Part shown: piece after piece, positions 8,738-17,793 of the stretch
Layout of the letters: the number at the start of each line of letters is the position of its first letter
Numbering within the stretch: the stretch's first letter is position 1
Origin: Methanooceanicella nereidis
GTDB taxonomy: Archaea; Halobacteriota; Methanocellia; Methanocellales; Methanocellaceae
Length of the DNA: 64,000 bases
Reading direction: 5' to 3'
NCBI RefSeq assembly: GCF_021023085.1
Contig: NZ_PGCK01000003.1
Span: 1-64,000 of the forward strand
Made by a program: the position numbers and the translations under genes
Notes under the pieces: model-generated
What the model was told of the DNA's origin: nothing
Databases searched by the model: none
The model's input: the letters and a program-made list of their open reading frames with translations, nothing else

Positions 8738-9844
8738 ATGTCACGTATCGCCAACGAGATAAAGTACAGCCTGATACAATTCTTCAGGAGCAGGCAATCG
8801 ATATTTTTGGCATTCATATTACCAATTATTTTACTGATAGTACTTGGATACCTATTGGGCGGGCAATCCGATTCCATAACGCTATATTATGCAGACAGGG
8901 ACGTTTCGCAGGCTTCGAAAGCATTCATAGGGACTCTGGAAGGCACCGGATCTTTCATCATGGAAGACGGGTCGGGAAAGGACCTGGCACAATTACTCAA
9001 TGACGGCGAGTTATCTGTATATATAGAGATACCTCAAGGGTTCGAGAAAAATGTAACGAACGCTAAGTCTACCGGAGCCGCATCCGGCGCTGTGATCGAT
9101 GTCTTTTATGACCCATCCAAGATATCCTTATACGATCTTATCTTCATTATGCGACAGGCGATAGATGATTTCAGCATGGGGATGACCGGTACAAGGGAGA
9201 TCATTGCATTAAATTCGCAGGATGTGGTAACATCAGGTATCAGTTACATCGAATTCCTTGTCCCGGGTATCATTGGCATGTGTATGATGTTTTCCGCCGT
9301 GAACCTTACTGCGGGTACTATGGTCCGGTATCAGGTTACCGGCATTTCACGAAAGCTTGAGACGACCCCGATGTCCACTATAGAATGGAACGCTTACCGG
9401 ATCATAACGGGCACGATCATTGTGTTTTTATCCGTGGCAGTAACGCTATTTGCCGCATGGGCCATTTTCGGAGTAGTGCCGGGCATTAATGTCTTATCGA
9501 TATTGATGCTTATCACGGGGTCGGTCATGTTCACGGGTCTCGGGATGACCGTAGCATTCCTCTCCGAAGATAACGAGTCGGCAAATGCGGCTGCGTTCGC
9601 GATCACAATACCTTTGATGCTGATCTCGGGGTCATTCTACCCGATAGACCAGCTTCCCTGTATGTTATTCTTTATTGCGGCTTTTTCCCCGCTGACATAC
9701 ATGAATGACGGGCTCAGGAGCGCGATGTTCAGCTATGATACCGGTGACGCCATAGCAAACTTGCTCATCTGCGTCGCGCTTTGTGTCATTATCTTTTGCG
9801 TCGGCGTGGCGATCCTGAGCGGAAAGGAGGGACAGTCATTATAG
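8738..9844 (+). CDS. ABC-2 type permease, first copy
   Basis: Membrane subunit of 368 aa. One N-terminal helix (SIFLAFILPIILLIVLGYLLGG) is followed by a large extracytoplasmic domain of about 140 residues. Five helices follow, including the PGIIGMCMMFSAVNLTAGTMV and GMTVAFLSEDNESANAAAFAITIPLMLISG segments characteristic of ABC-2 permeases. It begins directly at the stop of the ATPase gene. The next gene is a clear paralogue in the same order, so the exporter is probably a heterodimer. Confidence 0.88.
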   Translation: MSRIANEIKYSLIQFFRSRQSIFLAFILPIILLIVLGYLLGGQSDSITLYYADRDVSQASKAFIGTLEGTGSFIMEDGSGKDLAQLLNDGELSVYIEIPQGFEKNVTNAKSTGAASGAVIDVFYDPSKISLYDLIFIMRQAIDDFSMGMTGTREIIALNSQDVVTSGISYIEFLVPGIIGMCMMFSAVNLTAGTMVRYQVTGISRKLETTPMSTIEWNAYRIITGTIIVFLSVAVTLFAAWAIFGVVPGINVLSILMLITGSVMFTGLGMTVAFLSEDNESANAAAFAITIPLMLISGSFYPIDQLPCMLFFIAAFSPLTYMNDGLRSAMFSYDTGDAIANLLICVALCVIIFCVGVAILSGKEGQSL

Positions 9845-9896
9845 TGAAAAAGGCATGTCATCGCCTTCTTCCAGCATATTGTGGAGGAATGAGCAT

Positions 9897-10994
9897 ATGT
9901 CAAAGATCATAACCGAGATCAAGTATTGCATGATCCAGTTCTTTAGAAATAAGGGGGCTGTCTTCTTTGTTTTCGTCATGCCTGTCATTTTCCTGGTCCT
10001 GATCGGGTACCTTTTTGGCGGGCAGGCAGTTTCCCGGACATTATATTACAATGACTGTGATGTCTCCATGACTTCGGGCTCCATTATCAATGCATTGAAC
10101 GCGACAGGAGCTTTCGAACTTTATGACGGTTCAGGTATGGACCTTGCGCAGTTACTTAAAGACGGTAAAATATCCGCATATATCGAGATACCATATGGCT
10201 TCGAAAAAAATATGGCTGCTGTGAAGTCATCAGAAAATTCAGACAATGTTATTATGAATCTATATTATGACGGGTCGAAGCAAACCTCTATGCCTGTAGT
10301 GTCGGTCGTGCGGCAGTCCATCGACCAGGCCAATATGGATATGGCAGGAACAAGTGAGCTCGCAGCCATAAGCGTACATGAGGCTGGCGGATCCTCGAAT
10401 AGCTATATGGGGTTCCTTGTCACCGGGATAATCGGCATGTGCATAATGTCGGGGGCCATAAACCTGGCAGCAGGGACGATATCCGGATACAGGGCGACCG
10501 GTGTGTTCCGAAAGCTAGCTACAACGCCATTGTCGCGGATCGAGTGGAACATATCAAGGACCATTGCATGGTCCTTCATCATACTTCTCTCCGTGGCGAT
10601 CTCCCTGCTAATAGCGCTGATCTTATACCGGGTACTTCCCGCGTTCAATATCCTGTCCATGTTGCTTATGATCTCAGGATCGATCATGTTCACGGAGCTC
10701 GGGATGATCATGGCATATGTTTTCAAGGAGGGGGGATCTGCGCAGACGATAGCCTTTACCATAACTCTGCCTTTGATGTTCATTTCCGGGTCACTTTTCC
10801 CGATAGGGAACTTACCGGGATTCCTTCAATTAGTGGCTGCAGTATCCCCTTTGACATACCTGAATAATGGCCTTAGAAGCTCTATGATAACGGGCAACTT
10901 CGGGGATGCTTTCACCGATCTGGTCATAGTCGGAGCGCTCGGTATAGTATTCTTCTGTATCGGGGTCGTGTTACTTAAATGGAAAGAGGACTGA
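9897..10994 (+). CDS. ABC-2 type permease, second copy
   Basis: Membrane subunit of about 365 aa, paralogous to the gene before it along its whole length (shared KYCMIQFFRNKGAVFFVFVMPVIF-type start, GYLFGGQAVSRTLYYND, and the same helix order). ATG 9897 is chosen because GGAGGAATG lies just upstream; the longer frame from 9855 has no such site. The tandem duplication within one operon suggests a two-permease exporter served by one ATPase. The cargo is unknown; a small hydrophobic or methylated molecule is a guess from the neighbouring methyltransferase. Confidence 0.87.
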   Translation: MSKIITEIKYCMIQFFRNKGAVFFVFVMPVIFLVLIGYLFGGQAVSRTLYYNDCDVSMTSGSIINALNATGAFELYDGSGMDLAQLLKDGKISAYIEIPYGFEKNMAAVKSSENSDNVIMNLYYDGSKQTSMPVVSVVRQSIDQANMDMAGTSELAAISVHEAGGSSNSYMGFLVTGIIGMCIMSGAINLAAGTISGYRATGVFRKLATTPLSRIEWNISRTIAWSFIILLSVAISLLIALILYRVLPAFNILSMLLMISGSIMFTELGMIMAYVFKEGGSAQTIAFTITLPLMFISGSLFPIGNLPGFLQLVAAVSPLTYLNNGLRSSMITGNFGDAFTDLVIVGALGIVFFCIGVVLLKWKED

Positions 10995-11123
10995 CCTTCC
11001 GGCTATACTTAGTATTATTTCCGCAAGCCAGCGAGCATAAATGCCGGAAACACTTATCAACACCTTTGAATAAATTGCGTATGGCCAATGAGGCAATGAC
11101 ATTATATCCGGGAAAGTGTGCTC

Positions 11124-12272
11124 ATGTTATCAAAGAAAGCCGGTAAGATACCTCCCTTCCACGTCATGGAAGTGCTGGAAAGAGCCCAGGAGCTTGAGCG
11201 CTCGGGCAGGTCTATAATCCATCTGGAGGTCGGCGAGCCTGACTTCCCTACGCCTCCACACATAGTCGAGGCCGCGAACAAGGCTCTTCAGGCAGGCGAA
11301 ACAAAGTATACTCACAGCCTGGGATTACTGCAGTTGCGGGAAGCGGTAGCAGAGTCATATAAACGGAAATTTGATGTCGATTTTTGCGCCGATCAGGTCA
11401 TCGTCACATCGGGAACAAGCCCGGCCATGCTGCTGCTATTCATGGGTCTTCTGGAGCGGGGAGACGAAGTCATAATGTCGAATCCCCATTATGCGTGCTA
11501 TCCTAACTTTGTGGAGTATGTCGATGGTAAGCCCGTATTCGTATATACCCGGGAGGAGAATGGTTTCAGCTTAGGGCCTGAGTCTGTCGCGGACGCGATC
11601 ACTTCCAGAACAAAAGCTATATTGATCAACTCTCCGTGCAATCCTACCGGACATGTGATGAGCTCTAAGGATTATCGCGGCATTTGTGAGGTCGCCGGGG
11701 ATGTCCCTGTTATTTCCGATGAGATATACCAGGGCCTTGTGTATAAGGGGAAAGATCACTCAGTCCTGGAATATACGGATAACGCGTTCGTATTGAACGG
11801 CTTTTCCAAGCTGTATGCTATGACGGGATGGAGGCTGGGATACCTGATAGCGCCGAAAGACTGTATCAGGCCTCTGCAAAAGCTCCAGCAAAACTTCTTT
11901 ATCAGCGCCAATAATTTTGTGCAGCATGCAGGGGTAGCAGCCCTTCTCGGGCCTCAGGATCACATCAAGGAAATGGTCGCCGAGTATGACCGCCGCAGGA
12001 AATATATTTTAAAGCGGCTCAACGGCATGGGCTTAATCGTAAAAAGCGAACCTTCAGGGGCTTATTACGTCCTCGCTAACGCAAAAGAGTTTAGCTCGAA
12101 CTCACTTGAGCTTAGCAGGAACATTCTCGAGGAAGCGGGAGTGGCAGTGACACCGGGAATAGATTTCGGGAAAGGGGCTGAAGGATATCTGCGTTTCTCA
12201 TATTCGAATAGTTTCGAAAATATCAAAGAAGGCATGGATAGGGTGGAGAAATATCTTCAATGTCATAGTTAA
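11124..12272 (+). CDS. class I/II pyridoxal phosphate aminotransferase
   Basis: PLP enzyme of about 382 aa, aspartate aminotransferase fold type I. Features seen are EVGEPDFPTPPHI near the N-terminus, NSPCNPTGHV (Asn that contacts PLP), the Asp/Tyr pair in VISDEIYQGLVY, the Schiff-base lysine in NGFSKLYAMTGWRLGY (about residue 229), and the substrate-carboxylate Arg in YLRFSYSNS. ATG 11124 follows GGAAAGTG; GTG 11118 is possible. Likely aspartate, aromatic or branched amino acid transamination, which sequence alone cannot separate. A second, more distant homologue lies at 60484. Confidence 0.88.
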   Translation: MLSKKAGKIPPFHVMEVLERAQELERSGRSIIHLEVGEPDFPTPPHIVEAANKALQAGETKYTHSLGLLQLREAVAESYKRKFDVDFCADQVIVTSGTSPAMLLLFMGLLERGDEVIMSNPHYACYPNFVEYVDGKPVFVYTREENGFSLGPESVADAITSRTKAILINSPCNPTGHVMSSKDYRGICEVAGDVPVISDEIYQGLVYKGKDHSVLEYTDNAFVLNGFSKLYAMTGWRLGYLIAPKDCIRPLQKLQQNFFISANNFVQHAGVAALLGPQDHIKEMVAEYDRRRKYILKRLNGMGLIVKSEPSGAYYVLANAKEFSSNSLELSRNILEEAGVAVTPGIDFGKGAEGYLRFSYSNSFENIKEGMDRVEKYLQCHS

Positions 12273-12424
12273 CACTCTCTTTTTGGCAGTCTAACTATAT
12301 CCCATTTAAAATAGCCTGTCTTTAGCAAATCATGTATTTTAGTTATAACCCGGACATTTCCGGATGTGCCGGCTATACAGCTTATATTTATATCATGATC
12401 ACACAAGAGCCATAGATATGATAA

Positions 12425-13144
12425 ATGCAGGTGATCGAAATAGCTAATGATCGTATCTACGACAGGATCGAGGATCTAAAGGCGGAACTTAGCGAACTTA
12501 TTGATTACCCGGAAGAGCGGTTTATCGAGATAATCAAGGACGTAGGGTTCGAGTGTGACCTTTGCGGCAAATGCTGTACAAGAGAGTTTAACGACCATGC
12601 CTTTCTGCTCGATGCTGATGTAGACCGGATAAAAATGATCGATCCGGATGCACTGGTGCCTGCACCATACTATGAATATTGCGACCAGCACGGAAGGTTC
12701 TACGTGTCCGGATATGCGCTTCGCTTTAAGGCTGACGGCTCTTGCTATTTCCTGGAAAACGGAAGATGCAGGATCTATGATGAGCGGCCTGCTATCTGCC
12801 GTATCTACCCTTACATGCTACACAGGGAGGAAGGCGAGGACGGCAAGGTAGACTGGCGCCAGATAAGCGGCCTTAACGAGCATGGGTTCTATAATGCGGA
12901 TATCGAAGACGAAGTCTGCCGGAAAATGGCCGTCGAGACAAAAGAGTACGAGGCGGCATTCCTGAATCAGGAGATACGGTTCAGCGAGCTGATACAGGAA
13001 CATTTCGAGAAAAACGGCCTGAAACATGTTAAAGGAGTATATGACCGCCGTATCAGGCAATTTAAAGGCGGCGCTGAGATCGAGGTTTTCGTGTTCCATA
13101 ATGGCGCTCTTGAAAAGAACACGGTCACAAAGACGGATCATTAG
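12425..13144 (+). CDS. YkgJ-type cysteine cluster protein
   Basis: Soluble protein of 239 aa in the zinc- or iron-binding YkgJ family (DUF/UPF0153). The motif CDLCGKCCTREF near residue 40 and the later CYFLENGRCRIYDERPAICRIYPYM give the eight-cysteine pattern expected to hold an Fe-S cluster or zinc. The C-terminal ~90 residues are charged and unassigned. Biochemical function of the family is largely unknown. It stands alone between an aminotransferase and a DUF389 gene, with a TATA-like element (TTATATTTATATC) 40 bp upstream. Confidence 0.8.
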   Translation: MQVIEIANDRIYDRIEDLKAELSELIDYPEERFIEIIKDVGFECDLCGKCCTREFNDHAFLLDADVDRIKMIDPDALVPAPYYEYCDQHGRFYVSGYALRFKADGSCYFLENGRCRIYDERPAICRIYPYMLHREEGEDGKVDWRQISGLNEHGFYNADIEDEVCRKMAVETKEYEAAFLNQEIRFSELIQEHFEKNGLKHVKGVYDRRIRQFKGGAEIEVFVFHNGALEKNTVTKTDH

Positions 13145-13260
13145 ATCATTCAATTCGTGCTCCAATATCATTCTCTTTTTTATCTGGATAAAGGCAATGT
13201 AAATTGAGATTATACACGTCAAGCTTTAAATTTTCATTTTCCGACCTATTTTTACCCGTT

Positions 13261-14040
13261 ATGAACGATAAAAAGCATGACGTAGAGGAAAAGGTCGAGC
13301 GCGAGGCGGAGCCTATAGAAGTCAGTGAAGTAGGTGGCGATGTCGAGCTTATAGAAAAGCTCCTTAAATCCGAGCCCAGGACGGATAAGCTTGACGCTCA
13401 GCTTATATCTCTTACCATAATGTCCGGCATAGTCGCCTTGATAGGGCTGTTCCTGAACAACGCGGCCATCGTTATAGGCGCCATGGTCATATCGCCTTTA
13501 CTCGCCCCGGTATACGCCCTGAGTATCTATGCGGTCATGGGCAGGTATCGGGAAGCGCTTGAAAACCTCCGGGTGCTGATCATACTTATCATCCTCATAA
13601 TGGTCTTTTCGGCTATCATGACCTTTGTATTTTCATTTTTCTGGTCGCTGCAGATCACTCCCGAGATACTATCAAGGACGAAAGGGCATGAAATATTGAT
13701 CATGATGGCAGTGATCCTCGGCATGGCTGTCGTCATCGCCCATACGAGGGGGTTTCCGGATACGATTATAGGCATCGGCATTGCTATCGCGCTCATACCT
13801 CCCGCGGTAGTCACCGGCCTGAGCTTTGTGATATACAGAGAAGGGTTCTTACCTGCCCTGATACTCACCATAAATAACATACTCGGGCTCATCATCGGCA
13901 GTTTCCTGGCGTTGATATCCCTGGGAGTAGGGCCGAAGTGGTATTTTAAAAAAGAGGAATCAAAAAAGATATTGATAAGGATCCTTGTACTGCTGGTCGT
14001 AATACTGGTCATTCTGACGATCCTGATGAACCTCCTGTGA
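13261..14040 (+). CDS. DUF389 / TIGR00341 family membrane protein
   Basis: Membrane protein of about 259 aa. A charged cytoplasmic N-terminus of ~45 residues is followed by six hydrophobic segments containing the family hallmarks NNAAIVIGAMVISPLLAP and IGIGIAIALIPPAVVTG. The family occurs in archaea and bacteria without an agreed function. ATG 13261 is chosen over 13204 because a TATA-like TTTAAAT lies about 30 bp before it and the longer frame would start upstream of the expected transcript start. Confidence 0.82.
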   Translation: MNDKKHDVEEKVEREAEPIEVSEVGGDVELIEKLLKSEPRTDKLDAQLISLTIMSGIVALIGLFLNNAAIVIGAMVISPLLAPVYALSIYAVMGRYREALENLRVLIILIILIMVFSAIMTFVFSFFWSLQITPEILSRTKGHEILIMMAVILGMAVVIAHTRGFPDTIIGIGIAIALIPPAVVTGLSFVIYREGFLPALILTINNILGLIIGSFLALISLGVGPKWYFKKEESKKILIRILVLLVVILVILTILMNLL

Positions 14041-14112
14041 TGATGTTATTGTTCCTTTTTCTGTAAGCGGGGGCAACTGTATTATATGGGGGAAGTCTAT
14101 TTTTTTGCATTT

Positions 14113-14192
14113 TAGCGACCGACCGGTCGGTAGTTTTATATACTTAGAGGATATCATTACTCTTTGTGAGCGACCGACCGGTCGGTAGTAAG
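14113..14192. promoter_or_regulatory. paired TetR-type operators flanking a TATA box
   Basis: The perfect 14-bp palindrome ACCGACCGGTCGGT occurs twice, at 14118-14131 and 14173-14186, with identical flanks (GCG before, AGT after). The centres are 55 bp apart. Between them lies the TATA-like TTTATATAC. The downstream gene at 14251 is a TetR protein, so this is very likely its autoregulatory operator pair, blocking TBP/TFB access or allowing looping. Promoter and operator positions are seen; protein binding is inferred. Confidence 0.8.
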
Positions 14193-14250
14193 ATGCGATG
14201 AATAAATTATCACTCCGACAATGGCCGGTCCTATATAGTCTATACTGGAT

Positions 14251-14916
14251 ATGGTCAAGATGGCTGACAAAAAACAACAGATAACCGAAGTAAAGATCAA
14301 GGCGGCATCCGTGGCGTCCACGAAGGACAGGATACTCGATGCAGCGCTGGAACTTTTCGCCAGGAAAGGCTTTGACGCCGTTTCCATGCGTGAGATAGCG
14401 GAGGAAGTGGGAATTCAAAAAAGCTCACTATACAGCCATTTCAAGAGCAAGGACGAGATACTGGACGGTATTATGGAATTTCCAGCGACGGAGTTGACGT
14501 TGGTGGGTCCCAAGGAAGAACTTGATACGCTTATTGATAATCTGGGGCTTGAAGGCTTCATGATGATGTCAAACGGCGTGTTCCGGGACTGGATGAAGAG
14601 CCAGAAGATGGAAAAAGTATGGAGGGTGCTATGTATCGAGATGTACCACAATGAGAAGATACAGGCGTTCTTTTCAAATTTTATCGATGGTGCGATCTCT
14701 TTCTGGACTCTGGTATTCAGCAAAATGGCCGCGAAAGGTATGATAAAGCCATTGGACCCGGCAGTCCTGGCAAACGAATACTTCGGCCAATACATTTACC
14801 TGTTCATCGAGTACTTCCTGATAAAATATGATAATACACCCGGCTCGTTTAAAAGAATGGCTGAAAAGTCCATCGAAGGCCATATGATATTCTTTGTCGA
14901 GGCATTAAAAAAGTAG
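14251..14916 (+). CDS. TetR/AcrR family transcriptional regulator
   Basis: Repressor-type regulator of 221 aa. The helix-turn-helix lies at about residues 25-70 (ILDAALELFARKGFDAVSMREIAEEVGIQKSSLYSHFKSKDEIL). The ligand domain contains DWMKSQKMEKVWRVLCIEMY and is unassigned. ATG 14260 is an alternative start. It heads a three-gene operon: the radical SAM gene begins 10 bp after its stop. Two perfect palindromes flank its TATA box, so it most likely represses itself and the two iron-sulfur enzymes until an inducer binds. Confidence 0.9.
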   Translation: MVKMADKKQQITEVKIKAASVASTKDRILDAALELFARKGFDAVSMREIAEEVGIQKSSLYSHFKSKDEILDGIMEFPATELTLVGPKEELDTLIDNLGLEGFMMMSNGVFRDWMKSQKMEKVWRVLCIEMYHNEKIQAFFSNFIDGAISFWTLVFSKMAAKGMIKPLDPAVLANEYFGQYIYLFIEYFLIKYDNTPGSFKRMAEKSIEGHMIFFVEALKK

Positions 14917-14926
14917 AGGGGAAAAC

Positions 14927-16012
14927 ATGGATAATAACGGTAACGGTAACTACATTGATCTGATCAACGATCTTATAAAAGGCATATTTAACGATGCTAT
15001 AAGGGCGTCTTTTAAAGACCCCGGCATGGCGGCATTCTTCCTTAAGACAATGTTGTGGCAGAAGAAGGCGGCATCTGTAAGGCAGGAGAACGAGGAGAGC
15101 GGGATGCATGTACCGCCAGTAATGATTTTAAGCGTGACCGACCGGTGCAACCTTCACTGCGCGGGATGCTACGCACAGAACCTGCCCAGGGCGAAAGAGC
15201 CCGAGATGAGCGAGGAAAAGCTCAGGAGCATGCTTAAGGAGGCAAAAGAGATGGGGATATCCATAGTCGTTCTGGCAGGCGGCGAGCCGCTGGTCCGCCC
15301 CGAGATATTCAACGTGACGAAGGATTTCCCGGACATCATCTTCACGATGTTCACGAACGGCACGCTGATCGACGATAAAGTCCTTCTGCAGTTCAAGTCG
15401 CAAAAGAATGTGATCCCTGTCCTCAGTATCGAAGGCTACGAGGAGACCACTGATCTCAGGAGGGGCAAAGGCGTATACGAGCACCTTCAGAGAATGATGG
15501 CGAAGCTGAACGAAAAAGGCATATTTTTCGGAGTATCCATGACCGTCACCCGGTCGAACTACGTCACTGTCGCAGGAGAAGAGTTCATCCATAAGCTAAG
15601 GGGCCAGGGGTGCAAGGCTTTCTTCTTCATCGAGTATAGCCCAGTAAGGCCGGAGACTGAGCACTGGGTATTGACCGAAGAGCAGAGAGCAGGATTGTTA
15701 AAGGCTATGGCGTCTTATCGTGAGAGGCTGCCCGGCGTCTATGTCGCGTTCCCCGGAGACGAGAAGGCTTTCGGAGGATGCCTGTCTGCCGGAAGAGGCT
15801 TTATACACGTGAGCGCGTCAGGTAACCTTGAGCCATGCCCGTTCGCTCCGTTCTCCAATACCAGCGTGAAGAACATGTCACTCAAAGAGGCTTTACAGTC
15901 CGACTTTCTCAGGACGATACGCGAGAACCATGAAGAGCTTATGGAATCCGATGGCGGCTGCGCCATATGGAAGAAGCGCGAATGGGTAAGCTCGCTGCTG
16001 GAGCAGGCATAG
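14927..16012 (+). CDS. radical SAM protein
   Basis: Iron-sulfur enzyme of 361 aa. The radical SAM cluster motif is CNLHCAGC (Cys 74, 78, 81), followed by AGGEPLVRPEI (the GGEP SAM-binding motif) and FTNGTLID. A C-terminal region holds GCLSAGRGFIHVSASGNLEPCPF, reminiscent of SPASM-type auxiliary cluster sites although not a full set, and a late Cys in GGCAIWKKR. The first ~60 residues are a helical extension without cysteines. It has AGAGGGG as ribosome site and lies in an operon with a TetR regulator and a 4Fe-4S protein. The substrate is unknown. Peptide or cofactor modification are both open. Confidence 0.88.
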   Translation: MDNNGNGNYIDLINDLIKGIFNDAIRASFKDPGMAAFFLKTMLWQKKAASVRQENEESGMHVPPVMILSVTDRCNLHCAGCYAQNLPRAKEPEMSEEKLRSMLKEAKEMGISIVVLAGGEPLVRPEIFNVTKDFPDIIFTMFTNGTLIDDKVLLQFKSQKNVIPVLSIEGYEETTDLRRGKGVYEHLQRMMAKLNEKGIFFGVSMTVTRSNYVTVAGEEFIHKLRGQGCKAFFFIEYSPVRPETEHWVLTEEQRAGLLKAMASYRERLPGVYVAFPGDEKAFGGCLSAGRGFIHVSASGNLEPCPFAPFSNTSVKNMSLKEALQSDFLRTIRENHEELMESDGGCAIWKKREWVSSLLEQA

Positions 16013-16038
16013 GTCCGGAGTAACAGGTCGCTGATCAT

Positions 16039-16983
16039 ATGGGTATCATTGAGGGTGCAAAATCAAGATATGTGGCATACAGGTTAAACCGTATAAAAAA
16101 CATGGAGCTATCGTTAAATAAGGGCAAAGGCCGTATCCCGGCCGCAGCCACTTCACCCGACAGGCTTCTGCCGAACAGGCTTGAGATAACGCTGAAGACT
16201 CTTCCGAAGCAGCTTTCCATCGCGAAGGGGATGGAGCTTGCGTCTCTGTCTATACACAAAAATCCGGATACTCCGAAAGAGGAAGCTGACGAGAGCTTTT
16301 TAAGCGGGTTTGAGGAATACGCCCATATGCTGGGCATAGCAAAGATAGGCTATACAGAAGTGCCGCCGGAATATATCTTCAAGGACCGCTCGATCGCGTA
16401 TACGCATGCAATAGTCCTTATTTATGAGATGGACAAAAGGGCGATAGACAGCGCTCCAGGCCCCGAGACACAGGCGATGGGCATAACTACCTATGATGAA
16501 CTCGGGCAGAAGACCAACGAGCTTACAGATTATCTCAGAAAGAACGGGTTCGCGGCAGAGGCAGGGCATCCTGCAGGAGGTCCAGTAATGCATCCGAGGC
16601 TGGCTCATAAGGCCGGGCTGGGACATCACGGACGGAACGGCCTCCTCATAACCCCCGAATTTGGTCCGAGGCAGAGGATCTCGGCGATATTTACAAGCAT
16701 AAAGAACCTGCCTGTTACAGATAATGACATGCATTCCTGGGTTCCCGGGTTCTGTGCGTCATGCGGTAACTGCATCAGGGTATGCGCGGGCAATGCGCTC
16801 TATTGCTCGCCTGTTACGCATGCGGACGGCAGGCTCACTTTCATGGACAGCGTTAAATGTACGGGCTGCACGCTCTGTATGAAGGAGTGCTCTTTCAATA
16901 AAGGGAAATACGAGGGTATTAAGAAGGCTTATATGAAGAAGGCTGAAAGGAAGATCGCGCCAACAATAATGAGCCAAAGGTAG
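16039..16983 (+). CDS. 4Fe-4S protein related to epoxyqueuosine reductase / dehalogenase-type reductases
   Basis: Protein of 314 aa. The central part (about residues 90-235) resembles the QueG/reductive dehalogenase accessory fold, with HPRLAHKAGLGHHGRNGLLITPEFGPR. Two ferredoxin-like clusters follow: CASCGNCIRVCAGNALYC and CTGCTLCMKECSF. The first cluster is the regular CxxCxxCxxxC; the second reads CxxCxxCxxxC as well. No QueG-typical cobalamin-binding region is certain. It follows the radical SAM gene by 26 bp on the same strand and probably supplies electrons to, or acts with, that enzyme under TetR control. Confidence 0.75.
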   Translation: MGIIEGAKSRYVAYRLNRIKNMELSLNKGKGRIPAAATSPDRLLPNRLEITLKTLPKQLSIAKGMELASLSIHKNPDTPKEEADESFLSGFEEYAHMLGIAKIGYTEVPPEYIFKDRSIAYTHAIVLIYEMDKRAIDSAPGPETQAMGITTYDELGQKTNELTDYLRKNGFAAEAGHPAGGPVMHPRLAHKAGLGHHGRNGLLITPEFGPRQRISAIFTSIKNLPVTDNDMHSWVPGFCASCGNCIRVCAGNALYCSPVTHADGRLTFMDSVKCTGCTLCMKECSFNKGKYEGIKKAYMKKAERKIAPTIMSQR

Positions 16984-17213
16984 ATGAAGAGGTATGGCGG
17001 ATGGCAGGTATGCCACGATCGTCATACTGGCCGGGCTGGCATGACGGCGGCAGAACTGATGCCCGGAACAAACGGGTCGTGTCTAAAACGGGGCTTGTTG
17101 GCAGCATTAAGAATGTTCTCTACCTTTGTCAGAAATCTGGCCATTTATTTTTATTAATACATTTTAATAAAATTTAAATACCTGTCCTCTTTTCAATTAT
17201 CTAGGTGGATCGA

Positions 17214-17768
17214 ATGGGGAAAGTGTCCAGAGAAATAGTTGAAAATGCAGGCATAGACGTAAATAAGCTTTTGGATATGCTCGTCAGGGCGGCTGCGGCG
17301 GAACTCACGACATATTATTACTATACCATATTAAGAGCCCACACTACCGGGATGGACGGAGAATCGATAAAGGAGATAGTAGAGGACGCCAGGCTTGAGG
17401 ACAGGCTTCACTTTGAAACGCTATGTCCCAGGATCTATGAACTTGGCGGAGATATTCCGCGAGATATCAAGGAATTTGCCGGTATGGCCGCATGCAAAGA
17501 TGCCTACTTGCCCGAAGATAAAAGCATTAAGAGCATACTTAATGTTCTGCTTGAGGCGGAAAGATGCGCAATACGGATATATCAGGGGATCTGTAGCTAC
17601 ACTCACGGAAAGGACTTCAGGACATATGACATATCGCTGGCTATCCTGCATGAGGAGATAGAGCACGAAGCATGGTTCGAGGAATTACTGACCGGTAAAC
17701 CTTCCGGGCACTTTAGACGGCGCGCGCCGGGAGAAGGGCCTTACACACAAAAATTCAGGCACATTTAG
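17214..17768 (+). CDS. Dps-like ferritin family protein (DPSL type)
   Basis: Four-helix ferritin-like protein of about 184 aa. The diiron ligands appear as [18 protein letters not shown] (E and H in helix two), [10 protein letters not shown] and [15 protein letters not shown]. The pair of cysteines in [19 protein letters not shown] recalls the thioferritin/DPSL group of archaea and some bacteria, which detoxify hydrogen peroxide while storing iron and often have such a disulfide near the active site. ATG 17214 is chosen because AGGTGG lies 5-10 bases upstream; GTG 17205 is inside that site. A strong TATA-like TTTAAATA lies near 17173. It is expressed alone. Confidence 0.82.
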   Translation: MGKVSREIVENAGIDVNKLLDMLVRAAAAELTTYYYYTILRAHTTGMDGESIKEIVEDARLEDRLHFETLCPRIYELGGDIPRDIKEFAGMAACKDAYLPEDKSIKSILNVLLEAERCAIRIYQGICSYTHGKDFRTYDISLAILHEEIEHEAWFEELLTGKPSGHFRRRAPGEGPYTQKFRHI

Positions 17769-17793
17769 CTCTTTTAAGGCTCTTCAATATTTT

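Noticed and set aside
15136-15146. GACCGACCGGT inside the radical SAM gene, resembling the TetR operator
   Set aside because: It matches only part of the 14-bp palindrome and encodes the conserved TDRCN residues before the cluster motif, so coincidence is likelier than a third operator.
16984-17204. GC-richer segment after the 4Fe-4S gene with a short frame (MADGRYATIVILAGLA)
   Set aside because: Only 16 codons and no homologue I recognise; perhaps a relic but too little to call.
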